NCBI GenBank assembly: GCA_030280995.1
Contig: JASXTE010000011.1
Location: 20,448,103-20,512,102 of the forward strand
DNA from: Hemileia vastatrix
Lineage: Eukaryota; Basidiomycota; Pucciniomycetes; Pucciniales; Zaghouaniaceae
Length of the DNA: 64,000 bases
Direction: 5' to 3'
Part shown: positions 11,055 to 22,040 of the stretch, piece after piece
Layout: each line of letters opens with the position of its first letter
How positions within the stretch are numbered: the first letter of the stretch is position 1
The notes under the pieces: model-generated
What the model saw: the letters and a program-made list of their open reading frames with translations, nothing else
What the model was told of the DNA's origin: nothing
Database searches by the model: none
Position numbers and translations under genes: made by a program

Positions 11055-12560
11055 GCCATGCTATCTCCTGACCGTCAAAAATGGGAACTGGCATGCAGAA
11101 GAGAGCTAGCTAAAATGAAGAACATGGATGTTTGGTAAGAAGAAAAATTCCCACCAGGCAGTAAAATCACCAATGCGAAATGGGTATTCACTATCAAAAA
11201 TCCCTCTTCAGACTCACCAACATACAAGGCACACTATGTAGCAAAAGGTTTCCTTCAACAATATGGTATTGACTTTACTGAAACTTTTTCTCCCACTGCA
11301 ACTTTTGCCTCACAGCGTGTTCTCCTGACTCTGGCAGCATATCACAAATGGCCTGTAAAGTCTTTTGATGTCACAGCAGCATATCTTCACAGTCTAATTG
11401 ATGAAGCTATATGGGTACGTCCTCCTGAAGGTTTTCAACTGAAGGATAAAGATAATTCTCTCTGCCTGAAGAAAGCTCTATATGGCACCAAGCAGGCAGC
11501 AAGATGTTGATGGTTGCACATTCCTGACAAGCTTGACTCTTTAGGATATAAAGCTAGCCAATACAACAAAAGTTTCTATGTCTTAAGGAAGAAAGGTTGT
11601 TTGGGCGTAGTTTGGATACATGTTGATGATGGAATTGTGAATGGTAGTAGTGAGGAGTTGTTGAAGGAGCTGGAGGATGGTTTAGATGGATCTTTAAAGG
11701 TAAAATGGAATGAAAAGGTGGATGGCATTGTGGGCCTAGGTATTGAAGAGGTCCCTGAAGGCTTTAATCTCAACAATTTTCAGCTAATTAACAAAATTTT
11801 AAGAGAACATAATCCTCCAGGACTAGTCACAAGGTCTCCTTTACCTCAGCAGTTAAAAATCAGATTGGCAACAGATGATGAAGAGGCAGTTGACACTACC
11901 AAGTATCTTTCTATTCTAGGTGCTCTCAGCTATGTAGCTGTGGCAACTAGGCCTGATATTTCCTTCCCAGTAAACTTCCTTGCCAGATTCTCTTCCAAGC
12001 CAACAGCTACTCATTGGACAGCTCTCAATCACCTCTTATGTTATGTACAATACACTACCAAACTTTCTCTTCATCTTCATCCTGACAGATCCAGCCCCCT
12101 TGAACTATTCTCTTACACTGATGCCACATGGAACAACGAGGAATTTGCCAGAGCTCAATCTGGGCATTTATTACTTCTCAATGACTGCCCTGTTGTCTGG
12201 ACATCAAGACGTCAACTAACTGTAAGCGACTCATCTATGACAGCTGAATATGTTTCTCTTAGTAGTGGAATGAAGGATGCAATTTGGATCTCAAACTTGC
12301 TTCAAGATCTGTACCTTGATTTTCCACCTATTAGGCTTCATTGTGACAATAAAGGGGCTGTCTCCAATGCAAAAAATAATCCTGGAGAAAAGAGGACAAG
12401 ACATATTAGCAGGTGTTATTACTTAGTGAATGAACAGCTCTTCCTTAAGAAAGCTTTTTTAGAATGGGTTCCAACAGTAAAAATGCATGCTGATATCCTA
12501 ACCAAGGCACTGGGCCCATCTCTAACTTTCAACAAAAGGAGAGATGTCTGTGTGTGGTGA
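11055..12560 (+). pseudogene. Copia-2 reverse transcriptase and RNase H
   Basis: RT begins just right of the solo LTR with KWELACRRELAKMKNMDVW and shows TNAKWVFTIK, YKAHYVAKGF, FDVTAAYLHS, KKALYGTKQAAR and the catalytic VWIHVDDGIV (YVDD-type). RNase H follows with SYTDATWNNEE, TAEYVSLSSGMKDAIW, LHCDNKGAVSNA and a VKMHADILTKAL terminus. The stretch 11,514-12,560 is open for 348 codons, so the 3' half is better kept than the 5' half. Stops at about 11,138 (after DVW) and 11,508 (RC-stop-WLH) still break it. Confidence 0.85.
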
Positions 12561-12711
12561 TATATGGTGGAATGGGGGGGATTATTTATTTTCTTTCATA
12601 TTCTTTCATATTTTTATTTATATTTTTTATTTTTTATTTCCTTTTTGTTGGTTAATTACAGATAGGGAGGATAATTATATTGGAATAGTTTCAATGACCA
12701 TGTGGGGGGGA

Positions 12712-12823
12712 TGTTATGTGCTTAAGCACCTTATGTACATAGTCATTGTGATATAGACTGTAGTAGTGGCGTCTCCTGTTCTCCGGTTCTTTCCGGAGTT
12801 CTACAGGCTGACACCGTGCTACA
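12712..12823 (+). repeat. Copia-2 3' LTR (112 bp)
   Basis: It starts TGTTATGTGC after a polypurine tract (TGTGGGGGGGA) and ends CCGTGCTACA. Compared with the 5' LTR it lacks the second 56-bp block, which could have been lost by pairing between the two blocks. Confidence 0.75.
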
Positions 12824-13141
12824 GAACCAAATACCTTTGGTGAGTTATTATTCTACAACAATAAAGAATAGATTATATTCTCACCTAGAGTGAACCAAAT
12901 ACCTTTGGTGAGAATATTATCTATCAGACAGGTAATGTTATATAGTAAAATAAGGGATTAAACATAACTAGATGTAAAGTTCTGTAACCTATATAGAGAT
13001 TATTGTTTATTATAATTGGCTTGGTAAGTCTGTAAAAAATGATCATCCATAACAGAAGACACATTTAACATGAGGCAAGCACAGGGCACACAAAAAATTT
13101 CCAGGAAAGTACAAAATTTGATTACTGCTAGTAACAAATTA

Positions 13142-13205
13142 GGGACAGCCCATAGCCAATGGTAGCAGTGTCAGCGCTTCGTCCGGAGTGAACCGGAGTT
13201 AGACG
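13142..13205 (-). mobile_element. Copia LTR end plus primer site relic
   Basis: On the minus strand it reads as a diverged LTR end (CTCCGGTTCACTCCGGA, then GCTGACACTGCTACC) followed by GGCTATGGGCTG. This parallels the Copia-2 LTR end and its GGTTATGGGCTG primer site. It is a short fragment only. Confidence 0.5.
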
Positions 13206-13378
13206 CGTCGGCTGCACCATAGGTTATATACTATAATTATGTACATATTAAATAATCGCTAAGCATATTAAGTATCACACATAACAGTTGGAAAACAAAA
13301 ATTGAATGAAAATCAAAAAGTTTCGAGGAAAGATAAAAATTTCTTCATTTTTTGCATTGTGACGACTAACATTTCTAT

Positions 13379-13561
13379 CACTACAATAAATGTTTGTTTC
13401 GTCTTGGGGCGCAAAAATGGCGCAACGATTACGCAACAGTTAAGTAACAATTATTTTTGGCACTTAAAGGTCTTAGGTGGGTCTTAAGTGCAAGAAACAA
13501 TTGTTTCGTAATTGTTGCGTAGTTGTTGCGCCCCGTGGCGAAACAAACATGTGCTGTAGTG
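13379..13561. mobile_element. MITE-like foldback element 1 (183 bp)
   Basis: The arms start CACTACAATAAATG and end CATGTGCTGTAGTG; each has AAACAAACAT/ATGTTTGTTT and GGGGCGCAA/TTGCGCCCC type matches and a shared TTGTTGCG repeat, so the whole piece folds on itself. There is no coding capacity. I cannot see a clear target duplication. It lies four bases from the next MITE. Confidence 0.55.
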
Positions 13562-13565
13562 CATA

Positions 13566-13758
13566 CAGCCAAGTCACAAAATCTTGCGGAATTTTCGACA
13601 AGAAAACCAAAGTTTCGCCTCACAAAAAATGATTTGCCTATTCAAAAGGAGGTATCGCTGACCCATCTCCCATATTTTTGAACAGGCAAATCATTTTTGT
13701 GTGAGTGAAACTTTGATTTTTTTCGTCAAGAATTCCGCAAGCTTTTGGGACTTGGCTG
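13566..13758. mobile_element. MITE-like foldback element 2 (193 bp) with TA duplication
   Basis: Termini CAGCCAAGTC and GACTTGGCTG are inverted repeats, and the match continues about 85 bases on each side with few differences, leaving a spacer of about 30 bases. It is flanked by TA on both sides (13,564-13,565 and 13,759-13,760), the target duplication expected for Tc1/mariner-type elements. No reading frame of note. Confidence 0.7.
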
Positions 13759-13834
13759 TAACAGCTTTAACTAAAGAAAGAGTTTGATTTGAGGGGTCAG
13801 GTAGGCATTGAGAGGTGTATAATTTTCCACTACG

Positions 13835-13892
13835 TTTTTTTTATTTTTTATTTTTATTTCATGCCATCTCACCCAACGTGGGACATGAAGGA
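13835..13892 (-). mobile_element. Orphan LINE 3' tail
   Basis: On the minus strand it ends in an A-rich tail preceded by a conserved block: CTTCATGTCCCACGTTGGGT then GAGATGGCATGAAAT. The same block ends the LINE at 47,451 and another orphan at 14,768. No LINE coding sequence is attached. Confidence 0.6.
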
Positions 13893-14244
13893 GTAAGCAC
13901 AAGTAGAGAACAGTGCTAGAGATAATCATTTCGTACAGATTCCCTATGACAGTTGTAGTATATGTTCAGCCTATATTATGTTACAGGACGTCAAATCTTG
14001 TTATGGTTAATCTTGTGTTTTTATTCTATAAACATCACTTGTCAGATAGATTTTATTCTCACCGAAGTATTTTGGTTCACTCTAGGTGAGAATATGCTCT
14101 ACTCTTTTATTTCTCTATTTTCTTCTGTTTAAGTATACTTGGATTACACATAATTACTGACCGAAGTATTTCGGTTCACTCTAGCAATTAAACTTTAATT
14201 TATACTTATATTGACATGTAGCATTATCCATGAGATATAAGGAA

Positions 14245-14609
14245 GGGAGGCCTTAAACGGACCACCTTTTGGAGACCACCTTTGTATTTTTAGTGTTTTC
14301 CCCCTATTACATACAAAATCACCAAGAGATTTTGTTATCGCTGTAAGTTAGCAGTATCTCTTGCTTGCGACTGCCCTCCACCGATGATAGTGTAAGACTA
14401 CCCTTGCTTTTTCTTGATATGTTAGTGTTAGATTTCTATCATTATTTTATATTATAGAGGTTAGCGTTAGATTACCATTACTTTTCTTCATTCTTTAAGT
14501 TAGCGTTATTGTTCTGGTAGCAGGTTAAAGTGAAAATACCCAAACGAGACTAAAAATAGAAAGGTGGTCTCCGAAGCAACAAAAAAAGGTGGTCCCTTTA
14601 AGGCCTCCC
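14245..14609. mobile_element. MULE-type MITE (365 bp) with 9-bp target duplication
   Basis: The termini GGGAGGCCTTAAA and TTTAAGGCCTCCC are inverted and continue with GGACCACCTTTT and GGAGACCACCTTT on the left, matched on the right. Direct repeats TATAAGGAA flank it perfectly (14,236-14,244 and 14,610-14,618). A 9-bp duplication is the hallmark of Mutator-like elements. The interior carries a thrice-seen GTTAGCGTTA/GTTAGTGTTA motif and no gene. Confidence 0.8.
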
Positions 14610-14767
14610 TATAAGGAAATAGCATAATCGCCATAAACAGTAGGTACAAGAGAAAGCAGTCCGGAAATTTAAAGGAAGGCTATGCGGAAAAAACGACTGG
14701 GAAAGAAAGAGTTTGTTAAGAAACCAATTTGAGTTAATCGAAAATAAGGCAACATTTGGGTAATTGG

Positions 14768-14820
14768 TTTTTTAATTTTTTATTTCATACAATCTCACCC
14801 GACAAGGGGCATGAAGGAAT
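14768..14820 (-). mobile_element. Orphan LINE 3' tail
   Basis: On the minus strand it reads CTTCATGCCCCTTGTCGGGT, then GAGATTGTATGAAATAAAAAA, almost identical to the tail of the LINE at 47,451-48,891 (one visible difference in the core). There is no coding sequence next to it. Confidence 0.65.
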
Positions 14821-15173
14821 TGGCAAACACAGTCGGGTAATTGGTTAAAAGGCTGATATCTGAGTTCAAGTCCTTTCCGGTAAGCTAATATTTTTAGATA
14901 GCTGTGCAAGTTTCCGTAGTGTGTTTCGAAAAATGTATGACTTTTCAACATTCTTTAAGTAGACTTTTTGGAACTTGTTTTAAGATTAAGTTTTATCTAT
15001 TTTGCTTGTCGGTTACGTATCTGCCTGCCTTACCATAGATCTTTCCAGAATCTCGCAGCGAACAACAATTTATACTATACATCCTGATCTTTATTACTGT
15101 ATCCTTCATCATTCACCGATTAAATCCTGTACACTTCAAAAATAGGAGTTAATTCCCCAGTTCTAGGGCGAAA

Positions 15174-18100
15174 ATGAAGAACAGCGCACAGGATAACCAA
15201 AAAATTGACGATTATAAAACTTCTCCAGGTACGGTAATTATTTACTTGAGAGCTCCAAATCATTCAGAAAGTTCTACCAGTTCACTCAACTTCCTTTACA
15301 AAACCAGATTTTAAACCTCAAAATTTTGAAGCAGAAGAACAATGGGAGGATCGAGCGCCAGATGATGCTTCCTTCCAAACTTTGATAGAATATTTAAAGA
15401 AGGTTTTGGATGATACTAAGTTAGTGTATACTTGATCTCTTCCCTCAATGAGTCAACTATTTAAATACACCATTCGCTTTTTTTCCATACATCAAAATAA
15501 CCAGCGGCGATATCAATTTTCCTAGCAATGTGATCCAAATGGCTACCCGGGCCTTACAACCAAATATGCCGGTAGAAGTTGTTTATGAAGCATTTGTTAA
15601 GGTGAAGGAGGCTATCCAGCTTGCCCAAGAAAATTCTCCCTATCCTGAGGTATTTTGAAGAGCTCTCCATAGATGACATCCTTAGCCTGTTTCTTATGAC
15701 TAGCGCATTATCAGGTCCGCGCAATAGTCTCATCAACTGACGATACAAGTATTCCTGCATCTACTTTTCGGTAAGTGAGACAATGTCGATATGAAAATTT
15801 TCCTATTCTTAATTTTGATACATAAATTATTTTCGAATTGTAGGATGTGGTTCATTGGTTTATTTCTGGTAGTCTTTGGAAGTGGTCTTAATCAATTTTT
15901 TGCTCCAAGGCTTCCAGGAATTGGGCTTAGTGTAACATTCGCTCAGCTAATAGCATATCCCATTGGCTGTATGTGTCTCTTCTAGATAAATTATGAGAGC
16001 TGTGCAAGCCTTGTTCGTGATATGATGTGCTGCTTCACTTTTATAGGTTTTTTGGCTCGCATTCTTCCTACACGTACTTTCACGGTGAGAGGTCGATCTT
16101 TTACCTTGAATCCCGGCCCTTTCAAGTCAGTGGTATTTGAGTCTTTGTACTCGTTTCAAATTTGAAAAAAATAATCTTTTAATCTCTTTGATTTGTAGTA
16201 TGAAAGAGCATATGCTAATAAGCATCGTAAGTAGCATTACTCAAGAAGATGTAAACTTTCTTAATACTCACATGCTTAGTTGGCTATCAACATAATTTTC
16301 ATTCGCACACTAGATGGCAAATGTATCATTTGGTGGAGCCTATGTAGGTATTCTCTGCTCATTTTCATTAGACCTGAGATTCCATCTCAAACATATCAAT
16401 CTTTTAAATAATTAGGCAACTGCTGTAATCATGGTATTACGATTAGAGAGATTTTATAATAATAAAATTGTCGGTGATAACCTCGGTTTCCAGCTCACAT
16501 TGGTACTTAGTAGCCAGATGCTCGGATACTCATTGGCAGGTTTGGCGCGCAAGTAAGCTGAATTGGATTATATGTGGCTATCTTAGTGGCTCTTACACAA
16601 TTTGAAATGTTTTAGGTTTTTAGTTTACCCTCAAGTGATGGTAAGAACTTGAGATATCATGAGTTTTTAATACTAATTTTAACTAAAATTTGGATTAGGT
16701 ATGGTGGGGAAATTTATTGGAGATTTCTGTTTTAAAAGCTCTGCACTCGACTGGCAAGAATGAGCCTATGAGCGGTTGGAAAATATCTCGGATACGATTT
16801 TTCTTGATATGCATGGCAAGTCTCTAGCTATGCTTTTTTTCCCATTCCTTCCTGTGTTTTTCGATTGACTAACAGCAGCGCCCTTTGTTTTCATTCATCA
16901 GATTGGATATGGGATTTGTGATTCATTTTAATTTCCCTTAAGTCATACAAGCTGAGTTGAGAACTCATGTAATATTTTATCCCAGATTTTGTTTTGCCCG
17001 ACGTCTTTTTTCAAAGCTTGTCATATTTCAAGTAAGCCTAGCCGGATACCACATATAAATGTAGTATTCTACTACTTAATCTTTGTGTTTATATATACAT
17101 CAAATAGTTGGACAACTTGGATATCACCAAATAACGTCAAGCTCGCATTACTTACTGGCTCCATCTCTGGATTGGGCCTAAATCCATTCCCAACCTTGGA
17201 CTGGAATTTCATGGCTGTTGATCCGGTTATCACACCTTTGTGGTCAATTGTGAGTAGTTTGATCAATTTTTTTCACTTACACTTTTTTAACTTCAGTCCA
17301 TCAGGTCAATCATTACATCGGAGCATGTTGCGGTGCGGTATGCATCGCCATAGTATATTTTACTAATTGTCTTCAAAGTGCATATCTACCAATCAACTCA
17401 AATGGTAAGCTAAGCTACAGTTATAGTATTTTTTCAACTATCTCTTTAATCATAAATTGAGAAAAATGTTCATTTATAAGGAATTTTCGATCGGTTTGGG
17501 TATGTAACGTTAAAATATCTTTTTGAAAATGGAAATTTTTTTGACTAGATTGTTTCATCAGACATCGTTACAATGTGTCCCATATTCTTGATGCTAAGAG
17601 CAACTTTGACCAAGTCAGCCTTTTTTTAGTGGCGATTTTTCTTAGTGTGTAACATTAACTGATTATAAAATTATCAGCTAAAATACAGAAATTATTCCCC
17701 TGTTTACATGGCCGCTTCCACCACAATAGTGTACGCTCCTAGCTATATATTAGACATTTTCAATTAATTCTCAGTGGCTTCTTTCTTCACAGATATACCG
17801 CATTCTTTGCGCTGTATACAAGCTCTTTAGTTCATACATTGCTTTATTATCGCAAGAATATTTCTACTGGATTTAAGCAAACATTTGTTAATTTTCAATT
17901 TTTTAAATGGCTTGGGCGCCAAAAAAGTTCTCATAATCATGGCAATGAGGCGGACAGGGAGTTCACCACCTACGATATGGATGTGCATTATCGCTTGATG
18001 CGAGCCTATCCAGAAGGTAAATACATTTTTTCCCTTCCATTTTGTCTAAGGCAGTTAACTCATTACCCCTCTAGTTCCAGAATGGTGGTTCGGAATTCTT

Positions 18101-20163
18101 GGCTTACTATCCATGAGCTTGGCTATTTTTATGATCAAATACTAGTAAGTGCTCCCATAGATTCTTTTAAGTGACAAAAATTAATTTTCTATCCTAGTGA
18201 TCTTCAATTGCCTATCTGGGGATTGGTAGGTCCTCAAAGCACATTTTCACACTCTGTATTTCAATTGTAATTCACTTTGATTCATCTCTTATGGCAGGTG
18301 CTTGCATTTGCAATTTCATTCATTTTCTTTATACCCATTGGAATCAGTATGTCGCATCATTTTTTTTTCTTGCCTACTTACTTATCATTTTCCAATAGTG
18401 GCCGCAATGTCATCTATGGGGGCTTCACTTAATGTCAGCAATATTGTTCAGTTAATTTACAATTAATTTTCATATTCACCGTTGATATCTTGCTTAGGTC
18501 ATTTCTGAATTAATTGGTGGATATATGTTCCAAGGACGGTAAGGCTACTCTTTTATAAAAAAACTATCTACTTTTTCATTACTGAGTAAAAAATATTATC
18601 TTGTGAAAATCTAGTCCTCTGGGAAATATGTTATTCAAAAGTAAACATTGTTTTCGCTTCGACTGATCTTTAAGGGGAAACTTCTCAAGTTTTATTTCTT
18701 TATTTTTTTTTGGTTTATACAAATCGCAGCATATGGTTACATAACGGTTAGGAAATATCTTTTAATAATAAAAAGACTTGGCTGAACTTTGCGTCACATA
18801 ACTTCATTTTTTTCAGGCTAGTCAAGCCCTGGGATATGTGTCCGATCTTAAAGTAAGCTGACTCATCATTGTAACTCGATCTTTCTTTTCCATCCTGATC
18901 AATTTAATTACGGGGAAAAATGCTTTATTCTCTTCATTTTGATTTTATTTTTAGCTCGCTCATTATGTTAAGGTGATTCTGTTTGTAATTTATATCCTGT
19001 TATTCCGACTTCCTGATATCATATGGCGATCTAGATACCCCCAAGAGATACTTTTCGAGCTCAAGTTGTTGGGACATTCATTTCATCAATTGTGTCTGTT
19101 GCAAGTGAGTGAAGAAAGATTCTTTTAAGCCTGTAAGATTCAGAAGTTTGATAAGAATATGTGGTTTATACATGACGATTCAGTGCTTGATTGGCAAGTT
19201 GAACGGTTTCCTGATCTATGCTCCCCTACTCAGAAATTAAACTTTACTTGTCCCTGTATGCTAATAGTTTATTATGTTATTACACTAAAATGTTTTTGCT
19301 CAAGATGATTTTTCTACAGTGTACAATACTTTTTTCTCCTCATCTGTCATCTGGGGAGCAATCGGGCCCCGCCGGCTCTTTAGCGCACCAGATGCACTTT
19401 ATCGAAATTGTCTCTGGGGCTTTGTGTAAGCAATGTGGTTAAATAATTTTGCAGCAAGCTCTTTAACACAAGTACATGTTTCAGAATCGGTGCGGTATTA
19501 CCACTGATACCTTGGCTTGCGACCAGAAAATGGCCTAAATCTGCTTGGCGTTTAGTTCATACGGTATGCATATCAAAAGATTGACTACTTTCTCTATACT
19601 TGGGAAAAAAAGTTCAAGAATCTAAATTCATGATTGTTTAGCCTGTTTTTGTTTCTGGATTTCTATCTTTCTCGCCCACAAACCTGGCTTACTTGACGTA
19701 AACAATCATTCAATAATTTTAAATATTCTGAGATTATCATCTTGATTGAGCTTATTTTAATGCAGCCCTTCAGTGCCGTTAGCTATCTTTTTCCAACAAT
19801 ATGTTAAGCGCCGACATTCTGGATGGTTTGGTGAGTAAATCTTACAGAGTATTACTTAAACTAAAATTTGGGATTTGGGACGGCTCATTTAAAGGGTTTT
19901 ACCAGAAAAATATGCTCTCACTTTGAGCGCTGGTATAGGTGCGGGAGTTGCTGTGTTCGGCCTCCTTTATTTTTTTCTTTTCCAATTTAGTGGAAAGCTA
20001 TACGCATGGGTCAGTGTATTCTTCTAAAATTGATGGGAATTTTCATTTCTGAAGCAACTTTATTCAGGTGGGAAACACTGTTCATCATGCTGGGTGTGAT
20101 GCTAAGGGATGTACTTTGATGAAGCCACCCATTACAGGATATGGCCCAACAACTTGGAGCTAA
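15174..20163 (+). CDS. OPT-family oligopeptide transporter, 36 exons
   Basis: Polytopic membrane protein that by family imports small peptides with protons. I spliced 36 exons: 15174-15228, 15272-15419, 15505-15649, 15715-15770, 15844-15968, 16047-16125, 16199-16226, 16314-16343, 16416-16552, 16616-16640, 16699-16815, 16902-16917, 16986-17031, 17108-17249, 17305-17404, 17481-17499, 17563-17614, 17678-17730, 17793-18016, 18075-18144, 18198-18225, 18298-18346, 18399-18433, 18498-18538, 18615-18640, 18730-18746, 18817-18852, 18955-18972, 19035-19104, 19184-19255, 19320-19425, 19485-19563, 19642-19697, 19766-19830, 19906-20009, 20068-20163. They total 2,565 nt, 854 residues plus stop, normal for fungal OPTs. 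Family motifs: SPYPEVR (about residue 112), NPGPF (about 199), LGLNPFPTLDW, PIWGL, KIPPR (about 639) and the C-terminal VGNTVHHAG. All introns are GT-AG except a GC-AG one at 16,816-16,901. The ATG at 15,174 opens exon 1. Exon edges in the N-terminal 100 residues are the least certain. Confidence 0.93.
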
Positions 20164-21338
20164 AAACAGAAAAAAAATCAAATTACTAAATGATCATTGT
20201 CCAAATTGAAAGATTGCATTTTTTTCCCCCAATGAATTCACCTCATACTTTTCTTAAATTATTATTTTTGTGTTGGAATTTTTTTTTTCAAGCTGTGACA
20301 AGTTAAAATAAAACACGATCTAATTAAGTTCTTTTCACAATGAAATCTGACGCGATCCTGCAACTGAATATATATGTGTCAATATAATATATATGCATGA
20401 TGATATAGTCTGAAACCATTTAACTGTAGATATAATGGGTTGATTAGCTACACCAATTAGACGGTTTTTGTAAGATGCAAAAAAATAAAGTAGTTTTAGT
20501 CGCTATCATTATACTGCATACGTTTTGATTGTATCTGCTTATTGGTTTGTAAAGTGATAAGAAACATGATCTCGGAATATTTGAGTTATTAATCAAGCAT
20601 CGTATATAGTTTAATTGATATATTTTACTGATACTATCCACTAACTGATTAATACTTAATGCAACAAAATAAAACTGTTGGCATTCCATTTTTCAAATCA
20701 GAATGAAATGGTTTTGACTGTTAAGAAACAATTGGCAGTTGTTCTTTAGAAGACCCCAGTTTTTTAGTATCTCACCTGACTAGATAATGTGAAAAATTAA
20801 ACCCAGGTTTCATTTTGGGGTAAATTAACTTAGAATTGAGCTGTAGTATTTAAAACAGGTAGATTCCTTAAGTTTTTATCGATACAAAAAATTATTAAAA
20901 AAGATGCTATATCAAACTTATCTCTCATTAGAGAATTAAAAAAGATCAGTAGAAATAAAATCGTACCTTCCCAGAACCCTATAGGATTCAGCTTTCAAAA
21001 AATAGATAAATCAAATTCCAAGCACTTTTAGTACCTAAAAAGAATTTGATGATCACATTTTTTTCAAGATCTAAAGCATTGGAGATCAGGAAAAATTCCC
21101 ACTTAATATTATAAAAGACAATTGGGGAAGGATTCTTAAGTGAAAATTTTTTGGAGAACACATGCAACTTACATTAGTGGGAGTTATCAGACTTAAGTCA
21201 AAGAAATGAAGCTGAGGAAAAATATTGAAAAGTAGTTTTTATTTAGGAATGGATGGTGGAAGGACATACTGTGAAAGTAAAGTAAAGTCTTTGATTACAC
21301 GGCAGTTGCATCAAAAAAATATCATTTCAGTTCGGGTG
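20164..21338. other. Intergenic stretch downstream of the OPT gene
   Basis: AT-rich sequence with short frames that look random. An AATAAA-like signal (AAAATAAAAC, about 20,305) lies some 140 bases after the OPT stop and could serve polyadenylation. A TATATATG-rich stretch occurs at 20,370-20,400. I see no gene, RNA or repeat that I can name. Confidence 0.6.
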
Positions 21339-21343
21339 TACAG

Positions 21344-21923
21344 TGTTAATATTAGTCGATAATCTACAAACATAATACGTTTACTACATACAGACATATA
21401 TAGATATATATATTTAGCTATAGAACCTATAACCCTATCAGTAGAGCACGCTTCTTTATCATCATTTATATGCATACCCTAACAGTAATGTATTTAGGAA
21501 TGACCGTTAATCTCTGATTCGGCATTCACTCTTTCTCCTTATTTTTACCTTACGTTATTTTCTTCACTCACACTTCTTTTATCTTAGTTTCTTTTTGTCC
21601 TTTTTCTCTTGCCTTGTCCTCACTCTTCTGTCCTACTCCCTCGTCCACTATTGTCCCACAACTATAAGTCCTATTGTCCAACTAACACTATTTGTTAATT
21701 GTCATCAGGTAAACTGTATGTGCTCTACGACTGCAATGAATTCACTCTTTCTCCTTATTTTTACCTTACGTTATTTTCTTCACTCACACTTCTTTTATCT
21801 TAGTTTCTTTTTGTCCTTTTTCTCTTGCCTTGTCCTCGCTCGTCTGTCCTACTCCCTCGTCCACTATTGTCCCACAACTATAAGTCCTATTGTCCAACTA
21901 ACACTATTTGTTAATTGTCATCA
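21344..21923 (+). repeat. Copia-3 5' LTR with internal tandem duplication
   Basis: It begins TGTTAATATTAG and ends TAATTGTCATCA. A block starting ATTCACTCTTTC occurs at 21,524 and again at 21,740 (period 216); the first copy ends TCATCAGGTAAACTG, the second ends at the LTR edge. A pyrimidine-rich tract lies in each block. The 3' LTR has the same layout. Confidence 0.9.
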
Positions 21924-21924
21924 G

Positions 21925-21938
21925 GGTTATGGGCCCAG
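21925..21938 (+). promoter_or_regulatory. Copia-3 primer binding site
   Basis: GGTTATGGGCCCAG follows the LTR end by one base. It is complementary to the anticodon arm of initiator tRNA-Met and matches the Drosophila copia primer site, so reverse transcription probably starts from a cleaved half-tRNA. Confidence 0.8.
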
Positions 21939-22040
21939 TGCCCCTGCATTTAATCTAAACTGGCAACCCCTCAATCAATAAATACTTCATCCCCTCCTCC
22001 AAGTCCATCTGCCTCAACACAACAAACCTCTACACCTAGA

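Larger units (their letters stand above)
6706..12823 (+). mobile_element. Copia-2: Ty1/Copia retrotransposon with inserted solo LTR
   Basis: It has short LTRs (6,706-6,873 and 12,712-12,823), a copia-type primer site, a full gag-integrase-RT-RNase H order and a G-rich polypurine tract before the 3' LTR. A 790-bp solo LTR with target duplication GCCAT splits the coding region between integrase and RT. Flanks (GAATG left, GAACC right) share only three bases, so the target duplication is imperfect or eroded. Numerous stops mean this copy is dead. Confidence 0.85.
12824..14195. repeat. Old long inverted repeat, arms about 220-280 bp
   Basis: The left arm (12,824 to about 13,045) matches the right arm (about 13,915-14,195) in reverse complement at roughly 70% by eye. 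Within each arm lies a 39-bp segment bounded by ATTCTCACC and GGTGAGAAT (12,877-12,915 and 14,055-14,093) containing a GTGAACCAAA-type motif. Further left the match resumes at 6,619-6,705, beyond Copia-2. The interior holds an LTR relic, two MITEs and a LINE tail. It could be an old TIR transposon or two old copies of a dispersed repeat. Confidence 0.5.

Noticed and set aside
6701..12828. Perfect 5-bp target duplication for Copia-2
   Set aside because: GAATG and GAACC share three bases only; cannot be claimed as intact.
13302..13623. Frames at the MITE cluster
   Set aside because: They run through foldback arms and lack any protein-like composition.
14838..14882. tRNA-like stretch with a B-box-like GAGTTCAAGTCC after a LINE tail
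   Set aside because: No matching acceptor stem or A box could be drawn, and orientation is opposite to the LINE tail, so neither a tRNA nor a SINE head is supported.
15554..15760. Minus-strand 68-residue frame
   Set aside because: Antisense to OPT exons 3-4; no independent support.
15791..15985. Stand-alone small membrane protein
   Set aside because: It is OPT exon 5 read into its intron; splicing joins it to the neighbouring exons.
17500..17792. One long 293-base OPT intron
   Set aside because: Two further exons (17,563-17,614 and 17,678-17,730) fit family spacing and restore the conserved PVYMAAS segment.
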